DNA from: HXMU1420-13 sp965249965
Lineage (GTDB): Bacteria; Bacteroidota; Rhodothermia; Balneolales; Balneolaceae
Reading direction: 5' to 3'
Length of the DNA stretch: 64,000 nt
Assembly (NCBI GenBank): GCA_965249965.1
Contig: OZ252262.1
Coordinates: forward strand, 3,224,001-3,288,000
Under the pieces are notes generated by a model. That model saw only the letters and a list, made by a program, of their open reading frames with translations. It had not been told where the DNA came from and ran no database searches. Every line of letters starts with the position of its first letter. Within the stretch, counting starts at the first letter, position 1. Below are positions 35,597 to 43,867 of the stretch, in pieces. The position numbers and the translations under genes are program-made.

Positions 35597-36234
35597 GTGT
35601 AAGATTTTGAAGTTCCCAATTTAAAACTCTTTCGATGGTAAGGGGTTAAACCAAATTTGAGCAAGGCACTTTTATGCTGCGGCGTTGGGTATCCTACATT
35701 ATTTTCCCATCCAAACTCAGGATATTTTTTATGTAATTCTTTCATAAGCCTGTCTCTGTAAACTTTAGCTAATATTGAAGCTGCCCCGATACTCATACTT
35801 CGATCATCGCCCTTAATTACACAAGTATATGGTATCAAAGAAGCCGTGAATTTATTCCCATCAACCAATAAGTAATCCGGTTTAGCCTCGTCCACCTCTG
35901 TACAATCTTGCATGGTTTTTATCGATGCCCATAAAATATTTAGCGATTCAATTACCTCCAGACTCCCCTCCTGAACAATCCAGAACTCGGCTTCTTCTTT
36001 AATGACTTCAGCCAATGTATTTCTTTCGGTTTCTGTCATTTTCTTACTATCTCTTATTCCTTCAATCTGTGTATGCGGTTTAAAAATAACACCAGCGGCT
36101 ACAACTGGTCCCGCAAGGCAACCTCTGCCAACCTCATCTAAACCCATCACTCTTTGAAAGCCTTCTGCCCAAAGTTTTTTCTCAAATGAAAGCCGATCTT
36201 TTACTTGCTCATGCATATTGAAATATAACAACAT
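35587..36234 (-). CDS. rnhB: Ribonuclease HII
   Basis: RNase HII removes ribonucleotides and RNA from RNA-DNA hybrids in the cytoplasm. The product shows the family motif VMGLDEVGRGCLAGPVVAA (catalytic Asp and Glu), IRDSKKMTETERN, DYLLVDGNKF with another catalytic aspartate, and the KGDDRSMSIGAASILAKVYRDRLM motif. Two ATG starts are possible, at 36234 and 36216, and neither has a clear ribosome site. The gene is divergent from the VWA gene and overlaps rodA at its 3' end. Confidence 0.93.
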   Translation of the reverse strand: MLLYFNMHEQVKDRLSFEKKLWAEGFQRVMGLDEVGRGCLAGPVVAAGVIFKPHTQIEGIRDSKKMTETERNTLAEVIKEEAEFWIVQEGSLEVIESLNILWASIKTMQDCTEVDEAKPDYLLVDGNKFTASLIPYTCVIKGDDRSMSIGAASILAKVYRDRLMKELHKKYPEFGWENNVGYPTPQHKSALLKFGLTPYHRKSFKLGTSKSYTQR

Positions 36235-36296
36235 ACATTAGTTGTGTGGAACTGTTTTACGTTGATTTAGATTCTACTTTTAAAGTTTCTTTTTAT

Positions 36297-37409
36297 ATGG
36301 ATTTTAGATATTTCGAATGGGATGATAGGTACAATCCGAAGAATGGTAAATCGCCATTTGATACTCTTTGGGATTTATTTCAGCAACTTTTAACCATTGC
36401 CAGTGGTGATGTGAATCAAGCCCTAAAATGGTTGCATGAACTCGATAATCAATATAAAATTACCGATCAGTTTGATGACGACTACGGTTTGGGCGATTTC
36501 ATTGAAGAGATGATGGAGCGTGGATACCTGGAAAGCAACGAAGATAATACTCAGGTAGTAATCACACGAAAAACTGAACGTAGTTTACGTAAAAAATCTC
36601 TTGAGGATGTTTTCAAATCGTTAGATAAAGGAGGGCTTGGAGATCATAAAACAAATAACACCGGCCGTGGCTTAGAACGGCAACCTGAAACAAGAAGATG
36701 GAACAAAAACGATGACATTGGCCAGATAGATTCAGTAAAAACCATGCTGAATATGTTTCAACACTCGAATCTCGATTCCTTTAACTTAACAGAAGATGAT
36801 CTTGAAGTGTATGAAACAGATCACTATACCTCTGTTGCCACTGTGTTATTGATTGATTTAAGCCACTCTATGATTTTATACGGCGAGGATAGAATCACAC
36901 CTGCAAAGAAAGTTGCGATGGCTCTATCTGAACTAATCATGAATAATTACGCTAAAGATTCGCTGGATATCGTAGCTTTTGGCAATGAAGCCTGGCAAAT
37001 TTCGGTCGAAGATCTACCATATTTGAAAGTTGGACCATTTCATACCAACACAAAACAAGGACTCGAAGTAGCACGCCATATTTTGCAACGTCGTAAGTAC
37101 GCGAATAAGCAAATTTTTATGATCACAGATGGAAAACCATCCTGTATGATGGAAAATGGCAAACTCTATAAAAACAGTTTTGGACTGGATCGAAAAATAG
37201 TAAATAAAGTGCTTGATGAAGCTGTGATGTGCCGAAGAGACAAAATTACAATCACTACATTTATGATTGCAAGTGATCCTTATTTACAGAGCTTTGTTCG
37301 GGAAATGACGGAGGCTAATAAAGGGAAAGCATACTTTGCTTCTCTTGATAACTTAGGTGGGTATATTTTTGAGGATTATATCCGTAATCGTAAAAAAAAT
37401 GTGAGATAA
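36297..37409 (+). CDS. von Willebrand factor A domain protein
   Basis: The C-terminal half is a VWA domain with a complete MIDAS start, Asp187-x-Ser189-x-Ser191 in LLIDLSHSM, and a later TDGKP turn, so it should bind a metal-dependent ligand. The N-terminal half contains an MDFRYFEWDDRYNPKNGKSPFDTLW opening and helices without known motifs. I recall homologs of this layout in Bacteroidota, often near magnesium-chelatase-like AAA+ genes, which are not present here. The ATG at 36297 gives the family-like N-terminus; a GTG at 36246 also exists. A bidirectional hairpin follows the gene. Confidence 0.78.
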   Translation: MDFRYFEWDDRYNPKNGKSPFDTLWDLFQQLLTIASGDVNQALKWLHELDNQYKITDQFDDDYGLGDFIEEMMERGYLESNEDNTQVVITRKTERSLRKKSLEDVFKSLDKGGLGDHKTNNTGRGLERQPETRRWNKNDDIGQIDSVKTMLNMFQHSNLDSFNLTEDDLEVYETDHYTSVATVLLIDLSHSMILYGEDRITPAKKVAMALSELIMNNYAKDSLDIVAFGNEAWQISVEDLPYLKVGPFHTNTKQGLEVARHILQRRKYANKQIFMITDGKPSCMMENGKLYKNSFGLDRKIVNKVLDEAVMCRRDKITITTFMIASDPYLQSFVREMTEANKGKAYFASLDNLGGYIFEDYIRNRKKNVR

Positions 37410-37411
37410 AA

Positions 37412-37445
37412 AAAACCTGATTCAATATTTTTTAAATCAGGTTTT
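37412..37445. terminator. Bidirectional terminator between the VWA gene and the last ompH
   Basis: AAAACCTGATT (37412-37422) pairs perfectly with AATCAGGTTTT (37435-37445). T runs lie on both strands, so it can stop both converging transcripts. Confidence 0.85.
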
Positions 37446-37465
37446 ATTCGAGTCATAAATCGAAA

Positions 37466-38023
37466 TTAGAACATTCCTAGTTCTTCCATAACCGATTCTG
37501 TGATGTTATACTTTGCAGCGTAATCTTCAGACACATAAAGTATCACTAAGTCACCCGTAGAAGTTGTTGTATTCAAAACATACGTAAGCTCCATTCGCTC
37601 AGCTACTGTATTAATCGCATTACCAATCTGTTCCAAAAGCGGACCTACTAATTCTTGTCTTTTTTGTTCTAACTCACCTTCTGCTGTTTGCTGAGCATTT
37701 AATAAGTCGTTTTGTAATTGGCCCAATCTTTCTTCTTCGGCGGCTTGAGCCTCTGCTGATATAACACCAATTTTTTGCTGATAAGTAGTTACTTCAGCTT
37801 GAAAAACCTGCTCCTGCTCAAGTAGTTCTTGTTGCTTTCGAAGGGCAAAGTTTTGAATCCGCTGTTGTACTGCCCTCATTTCAGGCATGTTAGCTAAAAT
37901 CGCTTGTGGATTTACATATCCAATTTTTACTTCTTCAGCAACCTGTGCCTGTGCGGTGTTATTTACTCCAAATCCCACTACCAACAAAATTGCTGCGAGT
38001 ATTTTTATTGTTGTCTTCATCAT
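37466..38023 (-). CDS. OmpH/Skp-like periplasmic chaperone (third copy)
   Basis: Skp/OmpH chaperones hold unfolded outer-membrane proteins in the periplasm before BAM inserts them. The 185-residue product has a signal peptide ending near AQA (26), the EVKIGYVNPQAILANMPEM opening typical of OmpH, a long coiled-coil body (about 60-130) rich in Gln and Glu, and a closing TYVLNTTTSTGDLVILYVSEDY segment. Expected trimers hold clients in a cage. It is the last of three tandem paralogs after bamA. Confidence 0.9.
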   Translation of the reverse strand: MMKTTIKILAAILLVVGFGVNNTAQAQVAEEVKIGYVNPQAILANMPEMRAVQQRIQNFALRKQQELLEQEQVFQAEVTTYQQKIGVISAEAQAAEEERLGQLQNDLLNAQQTAEGELEQKRQELVGPLLEQIGNAINTVAERMELTYVLNTTTSTGDLVILYVSEDYAAKYNITESVMEELGMF

Positions 38024-38050
38024 TGCTTAGTTATTAGATGATTTACTTTA

Positions 38051-38569
38051 TTATTCAGTTATAAGTTCTTGTAACACACGTTCTGTGATATTGAGACGTT
38101 CAGTATTTGAATAAAAAACTATGGCGTCACCATAGGATGTACCTTCGTTTAATACCATATCAATACCTTCGCTGTTTGCAATTTTTAGAATTGCTTGATC
38201 CATTCTTTCTAATATCGGTTGAAGGAGTTGCGCTCTTCGTTGGCGGATTTCGTTCATATAGCTGTCTCTTTCCGCTTCTAGTTCTTGATTCTGTTGCAAC
38301 AATCCAGTTTCAATTTCCTGTTGCTCAGCCGAAGAGAGCGTTAATCTAATAGATTCATATTCAGTGAATTCTTGCTGAAGAGTATTCGCTTTTGCAATAA
38401 TCTCCTGATCTCTTTGATTGATAAGTGCATTTATTTGCTGATCAATCACTGCAACTTCATCTAATTGTGCTAATACAGCGTTTGGATTCATATATGCGAC
38501 TTTTACCTGTGCTTGTGCTACAGTGATACCAAAACCAACAATTATAAAAGATAGTAGTAGTTTTTTCAT
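38051..38569 (-). CDS. OmpH/Skp-like periplasmic chaperone (second copy)
   Basis: The 172-residue product has a short signal peptide (cleavage near AQA, about 21), the VKVAYMNPNAVLAQLDEVA opening, a coiled-coil body (about 40-125) and the MVLNEGTSYGDAIVFYSNTERLNIT ending that matches the third copy. It lies 27 bases upstream of the third copy and 47 bases after the first. The three copies are clearly divergent, so they are an old duplication. Confidence 0.9.
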   Translation of the reverse strand: MKKLLLSFIIVGFGITVAQAQVKVAYMNPNAVLAQLDEVAVIDQQINALINQRDQEIIAKANTLQQEFTEYESIRLTLSSAEQQEIETGLLQQNQELEAERDSYMNEIRQRRAQLLQPILERMDQAILKIANSEGIDMVLNEGTSYGDAIVFYSNTERLNITERVLQELITE

Positions 38570-38616
38570 ATGCTTTTCATTGTACGGTACAATTACCGCT
38601 TGTTTATTTAAATAAG

Positions 38617-39147
38617 TTACTCAATATCAATTCCCAATTCGATGAGAATGGCTTCGTTTAAATTCCATTCGTTTCTTGCATAGACCAGATAAATATCACC
38701 TGAACGGTCGAATACAAAATCAAATCCCTGTTTACGTGCTACTTCGCTTACCGCTGTGAATATTTGGCGCATTATAGGCTCCAATAGTTCATCCTGACTT
38801 TGAAAGTATTCTCCATTCGGTCCAAATTTCTCATTCAAGAACGTATCTCTTTGTGATTTCTTTTGTTGAATCTCACGCTGTTTTTCTTCTCGAATTTCTT
38901 CTGTGTATAAAATTTCTTTAGCGGCATAATCTTCTTCTAATGCCCGGATTTCCTCCTCCATTTCACTAAGATCCAGTTTCCAGCCATCGCTAAGCAATTG
39001 TAATCGCTGCTCAATTCCCGAATACTCGGGAATATTTGACAGTATAAAATCACTTTCAAAAAATCCCATTCGTTGATTTTGACCCATCGCTAAAACAGGT
39101 AAAAACAAGAGCATTAAAGCTAGAATATTTTGAATTCTATTTTTCAT
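38617..39147 (-). CDS. OmpH/Skp-like periplasmic chaperone (first copy)
   Basis: From the ATG at 39147 the 176-residue product has a signal peptide (MKNRIQNILALMLLFLPVLAMG), the QRMGFFESDFILSNIPEYSGIEQRLQ opening of OmpH proteins, a coiled coil (about 55-115), and an ending with FDFVFDRSGDIYLVYARNEWNLNE. The start is one base after the bamA stop; a longer frame to 39231 would overlap bamA by 83 bases and has no family-like sequence. Co-expression with bamA is expected. Confidence 0.9.
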   Translation of the reverse strand: MKNRIQNILALMLLFLPVLAMGQNQRMGFFESDFILSNIPEYSGIEQRLQLLSDGWKLDLSEMEEEIRALEEDYAAKEILYTEEIREEKQREIQQKKSQRDTFLNEKFGPNGEYFQSQDELLEPIMRQIFTAVSEVARKQGFDFVFDRSGDIYLVYARNEWNLNEAILIELGIDIE

Positions 39148-39148
39148 G

Positions 39149-41623
39149 TTAGAATGGTGAGCCAATATTAAATAAGAATTCCCATTTTCCAGGAAGCAAT
39201 GTCGAGTTTGTAGTCTCGCCTTGAACACCATCTAATCGGTAACCATAACTTAGATCAACCAACCCAAGTACTGGTAAAAATACACGCGTACCCAATCCAA
39301 CCGATCTTTTTAAGTTAAATGGATCGAATGAACCAAAATTTTCATATGAGTTACCTGCATCCATAAATAAATATGGAATTAGCTGAAGTTGTTCTGTGCT
39401 AACCGCAGGATAGCGCAGTTCCAGCGAATATTTCGAGTATAATCTACCACCTACTTTATCTCCATCTACCACCGGAGCAATACTCTCACTTAAACCACCG
39501 GGATACCCGCGTAGATCAATATTATCGTATAAGAAGCTTTGTCGTTGCTGAAGTTGTGTACCACCAACCAGGAATCGCTGGAAATTGCTTCGATTATTCT
39601 TTGTTAAATATCCGATAAAACCATAATCAGCCTGGCTTGTTAACACCAATTTGCCTGCGATTGGTACGTGATGCTGGAATTCTGATTTGATTTTATAGTA
39701 CTCAGAAAAGCCTGAAATTGGAGGAGCCAATTCTCCGGAGAGTGTTAATTTCGATCCAGAATTCGGGCTTATGAAGTTATCTAGAGAATTTCTTTCGAGA
39801 ACCTGGCGAACGGAAACTAAGCTGGATGTTCCTTCAGCCAAAAATGATGTTGCACCTGCTACATCATACAGTTGATAGCTCAATACTGTTCTGGTTGAAA
39901 AGAAATCATCCGGCCAACGTAGTCGTTTACCTAAACTTACACTGGCAGAGAAGAGTTTATTACGTTCACTCGTTGTAGTGTAATTAATAAGATTGTAAGA
40001 AAGATTTACACCAAGTGAGGTTGGTTTTCCATTTAACCAAGGCTCAACAAATCCAAAACTGTAACTCTGATATCCTGTTCCAGTAACCTGGACACCAAGT
40101 GATAAAGTTTGACCATCACCAGATGGGAATGGGTTAAAATCGCCTTCTACCGCTCGCTTTAAAGAAAAATTATTAAAGTTTAATCGGGCTGAGATAATGG
40201 CTCCAATAAATCGACCACCATAACCACCAGAAAACTCAAAATTACTGGTACTTTGCGATTCATCTAAATCGAATGAAATATCTACCGTTTTATCCTGGGG
40301 ATTTGGAAGTACGTCGGGGGTGATATTTTCCGGATTGAAATACCCTAACGTGCTTAATTCACGAATACTACGAACAATTGCATCCCGGCTGTATGTGTTG
40401 CCAGGAGTAGTTCTTAACGTTCTGCGTACTACATCGTCGTGTGTTTGTGTATTTCCTCTAAAAGATACCCGACGAATAGTAGCAACTTCGTCTTCGTATA
40501 AATCGAAATGGATATCTAAGGAATCATCTCCAATCTTTGTGAGGGTTGGAACAGCCTGGAAAAATAGATACCCGATATTTTGATATAAGCTATTTAAATC
40601 TGTTGATGTCTTATTGAAATTCACATTTTCATCAAATTTTGATTGATTGAAAACATCTCCTTTTTCAAATCCTAGCGAAGTTGTAAGCTGATTGTCGGTA
40701 TATACACTATTCCCGTCCCAGGTAACATCCCGTACAATGTATTGTGGCCCTTCTTCAATATTCAACTGTACTTTTAAACCCTGTTTCTTTCCTTCTGAGT
40801 AGTCGAATACCCAAACAGAATCACTCGTTATGCGAGCATCGATGTAGCCGTTTTTACGATATAGCTCAATTAGTTTTGCAGCGCCTTCTTCAAAATCATC
40901 TCGTTTATAAGTTTTCTTCCCGAATATCTTCCAACGAGCATCTTCTTTAAGTGGCTTAATACTTTTCAACAATTTTCGATTTGAAAAAGCTTCTGCACCA
41001 TCAAAAATAATATCTTTAACTTCTAATCTTGATCCTTTATTTATATCGAAATATAAAACCGATCTATTCTCAGTTTCAGAAGGTTCAACGCGTGTGCTTA
41101 CTTCTGTAAACCAAAATCCTTTTTCTCTAAAAAAGCGACGAATTGTTGCCTTTGTCTGCTCAACATTAGCATCCGTTATTGCAGTACCAGGTACCAAATA
41201 AATCTCGTCTTTCAAATCACGGCGTTCTGAACGCTTGATTCCTTCCAGTTTGTATTCAAGTAAACGCGGTTGCTCCTGAACTTTAATCAAAAGGTGCAAA
41301 CCGGTTGCCGTGCGATCGGTGATAAAAATCTGAACATCAGAAAATAAACCTACACGAAACAGACGCCGAATAGCATCAGGGATTTCATCCCCACCCGGGT
41401 AAGTAACTGTTGAGCCCTCATTCAGAGAACTTGTGTTGATAATGAACTGAGTTCTGGTGTTTTCATTTCCTTCAACAGATACACTTAACACGTTGTATTC
41501 TGCAGGAAATTCGTTGGTTGGATCTGTGATTGTGAAATCTTGAGCTTGCACATTTAATGCTAAACCAAAAAACACAAATAGGATTAAAAATAGATGATGA
41601 ATTCGTTTCGTGAAGTTTGTCAC
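39149..41623 (-). CDS. bamA: Outer membrane protein assembly factor BamA
   Basis: BamA is the core of the machinery that folds beta-barrels into the outer membrane. The 824-residue product starts at a GTG with a signal peptide (about 1-27), followed by five POTRA-like repeats (for example LSVSVEGNENTRTQFI near 46, EVKDIIFDGAEAFSNRKLLKSI near 200, VRDVTWDGNSVYTDNQL near 300, TIRRVSFRGNTQTHDDVVRRTL near 380) and a C-terminal Omp85 barrel with RGYPGGL near 705. It ends with an aromatic terminal residue (Phe), as barrel substrates do. Three skp-like genes follow immediately. Confidence 0.96.
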   Translation of the reverse strand: MTNFTKRIHHLFLILFVFFGLALNVQAQDFTITDPTNEFPAEYNVLSVSVEGNENTRTQFIINTSSLNEGSTVTYPGGDEIPDAIRRLFRVGLFSDVQIFITDRTATGLHLLIKVQEQPRLLEYKLEGIKRSERRDLKDEIYLVPGTAITDANVEQTKATIRRFFREKGFWFTEVSTRVEPSETENRSVLYFDINKGSRLEVKDIIFDGAEAFSNRKLLKSIKPLKEDARWKIFGKKTYKRDDFEEGAAKLIELYRKNGYIDARITSDSVWVFDYSEGKKQGLKVQLNIEEGPQYIVRDVTWDGNSVYTDNQLTTSLGFEKGDVFNQSKFDENVNFNKTSTDLNSLYQNIGYLFFQAVPTLTKIGDDSLDIHFDLYEDEVATIRRVSFRGNTQTHDDVVRRTLRTTPGNTYSRDAIVRSIRELSTLGYFNPENITPDVLPNPQDKTVDISFDLDESQSTSNFEFSGGYGGRFIGAIISARLNFNNFSLKRAVEGDFNPFPSGDGQTLSLGVQVTGTGYQSYSFGFVEPWLNGKPTSLGVNLSYNLINYTTTSERNKLFSASVSLGKRLRWPDDFFSTRTVLSYQLYDVAGATSFLAEGTSSLVSVRQVLERNSLDNFISPNSGSKLTLSGELAPPISGFSEYYKIKSEFQHHVPIAGKLVLTSQADYGFIGYLTKNNRSNFQRFLVGGTQLQQRQSFLYDNIDLRGYPGGLSESIAPVVDGDKVGGRLYSKYSLELRYPAVSTEQLQLIPYLFMDAGNSYENFGSFDPFNLKRSVGLGTRVFLPVLGLVDLSYGYRLDGVQGETTNSTLLPGKWEFLFNIGSPF

Positions 41624-41651
41624 GCTGCTAATAGCCTATTGATGATTTGCG

Positions 41652-42473
41652 TTAATTTTTGAGTAAACGGGGGTCGGTACTCTTTTCGTCTTTTCCATTG
41701 CGTAATTTTCCAAATCTTCGATCCCGTTTCTGATATGACTCAATTGCCTGGTATAATTCATTTCTTCTAAAATCAGGCCAATACTGCTCTGTGATGTATA
41801 ATTCTGAATAAGCCAATTGCCAAAGTAAAAAATTACTTATTCGATATTCTCCACTTGTACGGATAATTAAATCTGGGTCGGGAACATTGGCAGTTGACAA
41901 ATGATCGGCGATCATCTGATCGTTAATGAGCTCCGGAGCTAAGCGACCTTCTTTTACATGTTGAGCAATTTTCTTTACCGCTTCGGTAATGTCCCAACGG
42001 CCTGAGTAACTGAGTGCTAAACAAAGCTGTAATCTAGAGTTATCTTTGGTTAAATCAATTGCTTCTTGTAGCTCATCCTGACAATCTTCTGGGAATCTAT
42101 CAATCTGACCAATAGTGACTAATCGAATGTCATTTTCGTGTAGATTGTCAGCTTCTTTTCGTAAAGATGTGACCAATAATCTCATTAATCCTCGAACTTC
42201 CATAGTTGGTCGTCCCCAATTTTCTGTAGAAAATGCATACAAGGTCAGATATTTCACACCTAATTGAGCACATGCCTCGGTGATATCACGAACTGAATCG
42301 ACTCCCGCTTTATGTCCATGAAGCCTGATGCTACCTTTGCTTTTAGCCCAACGTCCGTTACCATCCATTATGATGGCAATATGTTCGGGTACTTCACCCG
42401 AATCACAAAGCAAAGACTGCTTTGTTTTATCAGATTCTGATTGAACCGTTTTTGTGAGAGTAAGCTCTTTCAA
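41652..42473 (-). CDS. uppS: Isoprenyl (undecaprenyl) diphosphate synthase
   Basis: UppS makes the C55 lipid carrier for peptidoglycan and other glycans. The 273-residue product has HIAIIMDGNGRWAKSKG with the catalytic aspartate near residue 37, GHKAGVDSVRDI, LTLYAFSTENWGRP, and DLIIRTSGEYRISNFLLWQLAYSELY at the C-terminus. The start is a TTG at 42473 with no clear ribosome site; an internal TTG at about residue 21 is an alternative, so the N-terminus is uncertain. bamA follows after 28 bases. Confidence 0.93.
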   Translation of the reverse strand: MKELTLTKTVQSESDKTKQSLLCDSGEVPEHIAIIMDGNGRWAKSKGSIRLHGHKAGVDSVRDITEACAQLGVKYLTLYAFSTENWGRPTMEVRGLMRLLVTSLRKEADNLHENDIRLVTIGQIDRFPEDCQDELQEAIDLTKDNSRLQLCLALSYSGRWDITEAVKKIAQHVKEGRLAPELINDQMIADHLSTANVPDPDLIIRTSGEYRISNFLLWQLAYSELYITEQYWPDFRRNELYQAIESYQKRDRRFGKLRNGKDEKSTDPRLLKN

Positions 42474-42546
42474 GAGACGTTTTATTAGGCTGATTTCAAG
42501 CCCTAAAAATTAGAGTATTAATCGGCTTAAATCAAGCTAAGAGCAC

Positions 42547-43017
42547 TTATATTGAACTTATTTTGTTCTTCAGATCAATCATCTCTAATAGTGCTAAAGC
42601 GGCCTCTCCACCCTTATTACCCTTCTCTCCTGCTCTGTCAAGAGCTTGTTTAACATCATCGGTTGTGAGCACACCAAATGCAACGGGTTTTTTGTACTTC
42701 AAATTGAGTTCAAGTACCCCATTTGTAACTGCATTACATACGTATTCGAAATGTGGAGTTCCGCCTCTTATAACTACACCCAATGCTATAACGCCATCTA
42801 CTTCTGTATCCTCAAGCAAATAATTGGCAGCCAAAGGAATTTCGAACGATCCGGGGCATCTGGTAATAATGATATCCTTATCAAGAATACCATTTCCCTT
42901 TAAAGCTGCTAATGCACCATTAAGCATTTGCTCGGTAATACTCGAATTCCATCGAGATACAACAATTCCAATTTTTGCTCCGGACGGATTAGTTTTTCCT
43001 TCAATTAAAGTCGACAT
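42547..43017 (-). CDS. ribH: 6,7-dimethyl-8-ribityllumazine synthase
   Basis: RibH condenses 5-amino-6-ribitylaminouracil with dihydroxybutanone phosphate, the second-last step to riboflavin. The 156-residue product shows GIVVSRWNSSITEQMLNGA, the VPGSFEIPLAA-like segment (RCPGSFEIPLAANYL), LGVVIRGGTPHFEYVCNAVTNG with the catalytic histidine, and FGVLTTDDVKQALDRAGEKGNKGGEAA at the C-terminus. It lies one base after the PHP-domain gene and 73 bases before uppS; no FMN riboswitch is visible. Confidence 0.97.
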   Translation of the reverse strand: MSTLIEGKTNPSGAKIGIVVSRWNSSITEQMLNGALAALKGNGILDKDIIITRCPGSFEIPLAANYLLEDTEVDGVIALGVVIRGGTPHFEYVCNAVTNGVLELNLKYKKPVAFGVLTTDDVKQALDRAGEKGNKGGEAALALLEMIDLKNKISSI

Positions 43018-43018
43018 A

Positions 43019-43867
43019 TCAAATTATGTTAATCAGAGATTTTCTTTGTGCGGTCATGCGCCTCATTTTAGCTATATATTTCATCGCAATGGTAACTATT
43101 CCGATATGAATATGCGCCCGATCTAAGTTACCGTGGTAATCACTTCCACCTGTCATTAATAAGGAATTTTTTTGGCACAGTTCAGAATATTTCGTTTGTA
43201 ATGTAAAATTATGACTTGGATGAATACATTCAATGCCATCAATACCAGCATTAAGAAATAACTCTATTTCATGCGAATTATACAGCTTCCCCGGATGCGC
43301 AATAATTGCTGCACCACCAGAGGCTTTTATATCATTTATTACTTGCAGATAAGAAGGATACTTATGCGCAATTTCACCCAATTGCTCGGTACTTAAATAT
43401 CTGGCAAATGCTTCGAAATGATTACCTACATATCCTTTTTGGATTAATAACTGTGCAACATGAGGTCGTCCGATATTGGCACCATTTGCTATCGCACGAA
43501 CTTCTTCATAATCAATATCCAGTCCAATATCGATAAGCGACTGGATAATTCCCTTAATTCGGTTTCTGCGTCCTACTCTCTGTGATATCAATAATTTCAC
43601 TAATTGTTCAGCTTCCGGGTCGAAATCGTAAGCTAGAATATGAACTTCTTTATTTTCCATGGAAGCTGTGATTTCAACTCCCGGTATTAAGTCTACTCCA
43701 AGTTCCTCACTGTACGACTTTGCCTCCAGGTACCCGTCAATCGTATCATGATCTGTGATTGAAACAGCTCCAAGTTTATTTTGTTTAGCTATATCGACAA
43801 CCTGCTTTGGCTGTAATCTGCCATCAGAGCAGGTGGTGTGAATGTGCAGATCAGCTTTTGCTAACAT
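43019..43867 (-). CDS. PHP-domain phosphoesterase
   Basis: The 282-residue protein starts with the metal-binding PHP motif ADLHIHTTCSDGRLQP, then has ISITDHDTIDGYLEA (second metal motif), DLIPGVEITAS, EVHILAYDF, a late GAAIIAHPGKLY histidine and a TGGSDYHG segment near the end. This is the layout of RNase AM/YciV-like 3',5'-nucleoside bisphosphate phosphatases or exonucleases, where the PHP core is interrupted by an insertion. Substrate unknown. Its start overlaps the ctpA stop by one base and it runs into ribH. Confidence 0.9.
   Translation of the reverse strand: MLAKADLHIHTTCSDGRLQPKQVVDIAKQNKLGAVSITDHDTIDGYLEAKSYSEELGVDLIPGVEITASMENKEVHILAYDFDPEAEQLVKLLISQRVGRRNRIKGIIQSLIDIGLDIDYEEVRAIANGANIGRPHVAQLLIQKGYVGNHFEAFARYLSTEQLGEIAHKYPSYLQVINDIKASGGAAIIAHPGKLYNSHEIELFLNAGIDGIECIHPSHNFTLQTKYSELCQKNSLLMTGGSDYHGNLDRAHIHIGIVTIAMKYIAKMRRMTAQRKSLINII

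Noticed and set aside
39148..39231. Long N-terminus for the first OmpH copy
   Set aside because: It would overlap bamA by 83 bases and has no signal peptide at its beginning; the internal ATG at 39147 gives a normal OmpH protein.
42474..42546. FMN riboswitch or other leader element between ribH and uppS
   Set aside because: Only short, weak hairpins and an imperfect repeat are present; the conserved RFN core is absent and the position is after ribH, not before it.
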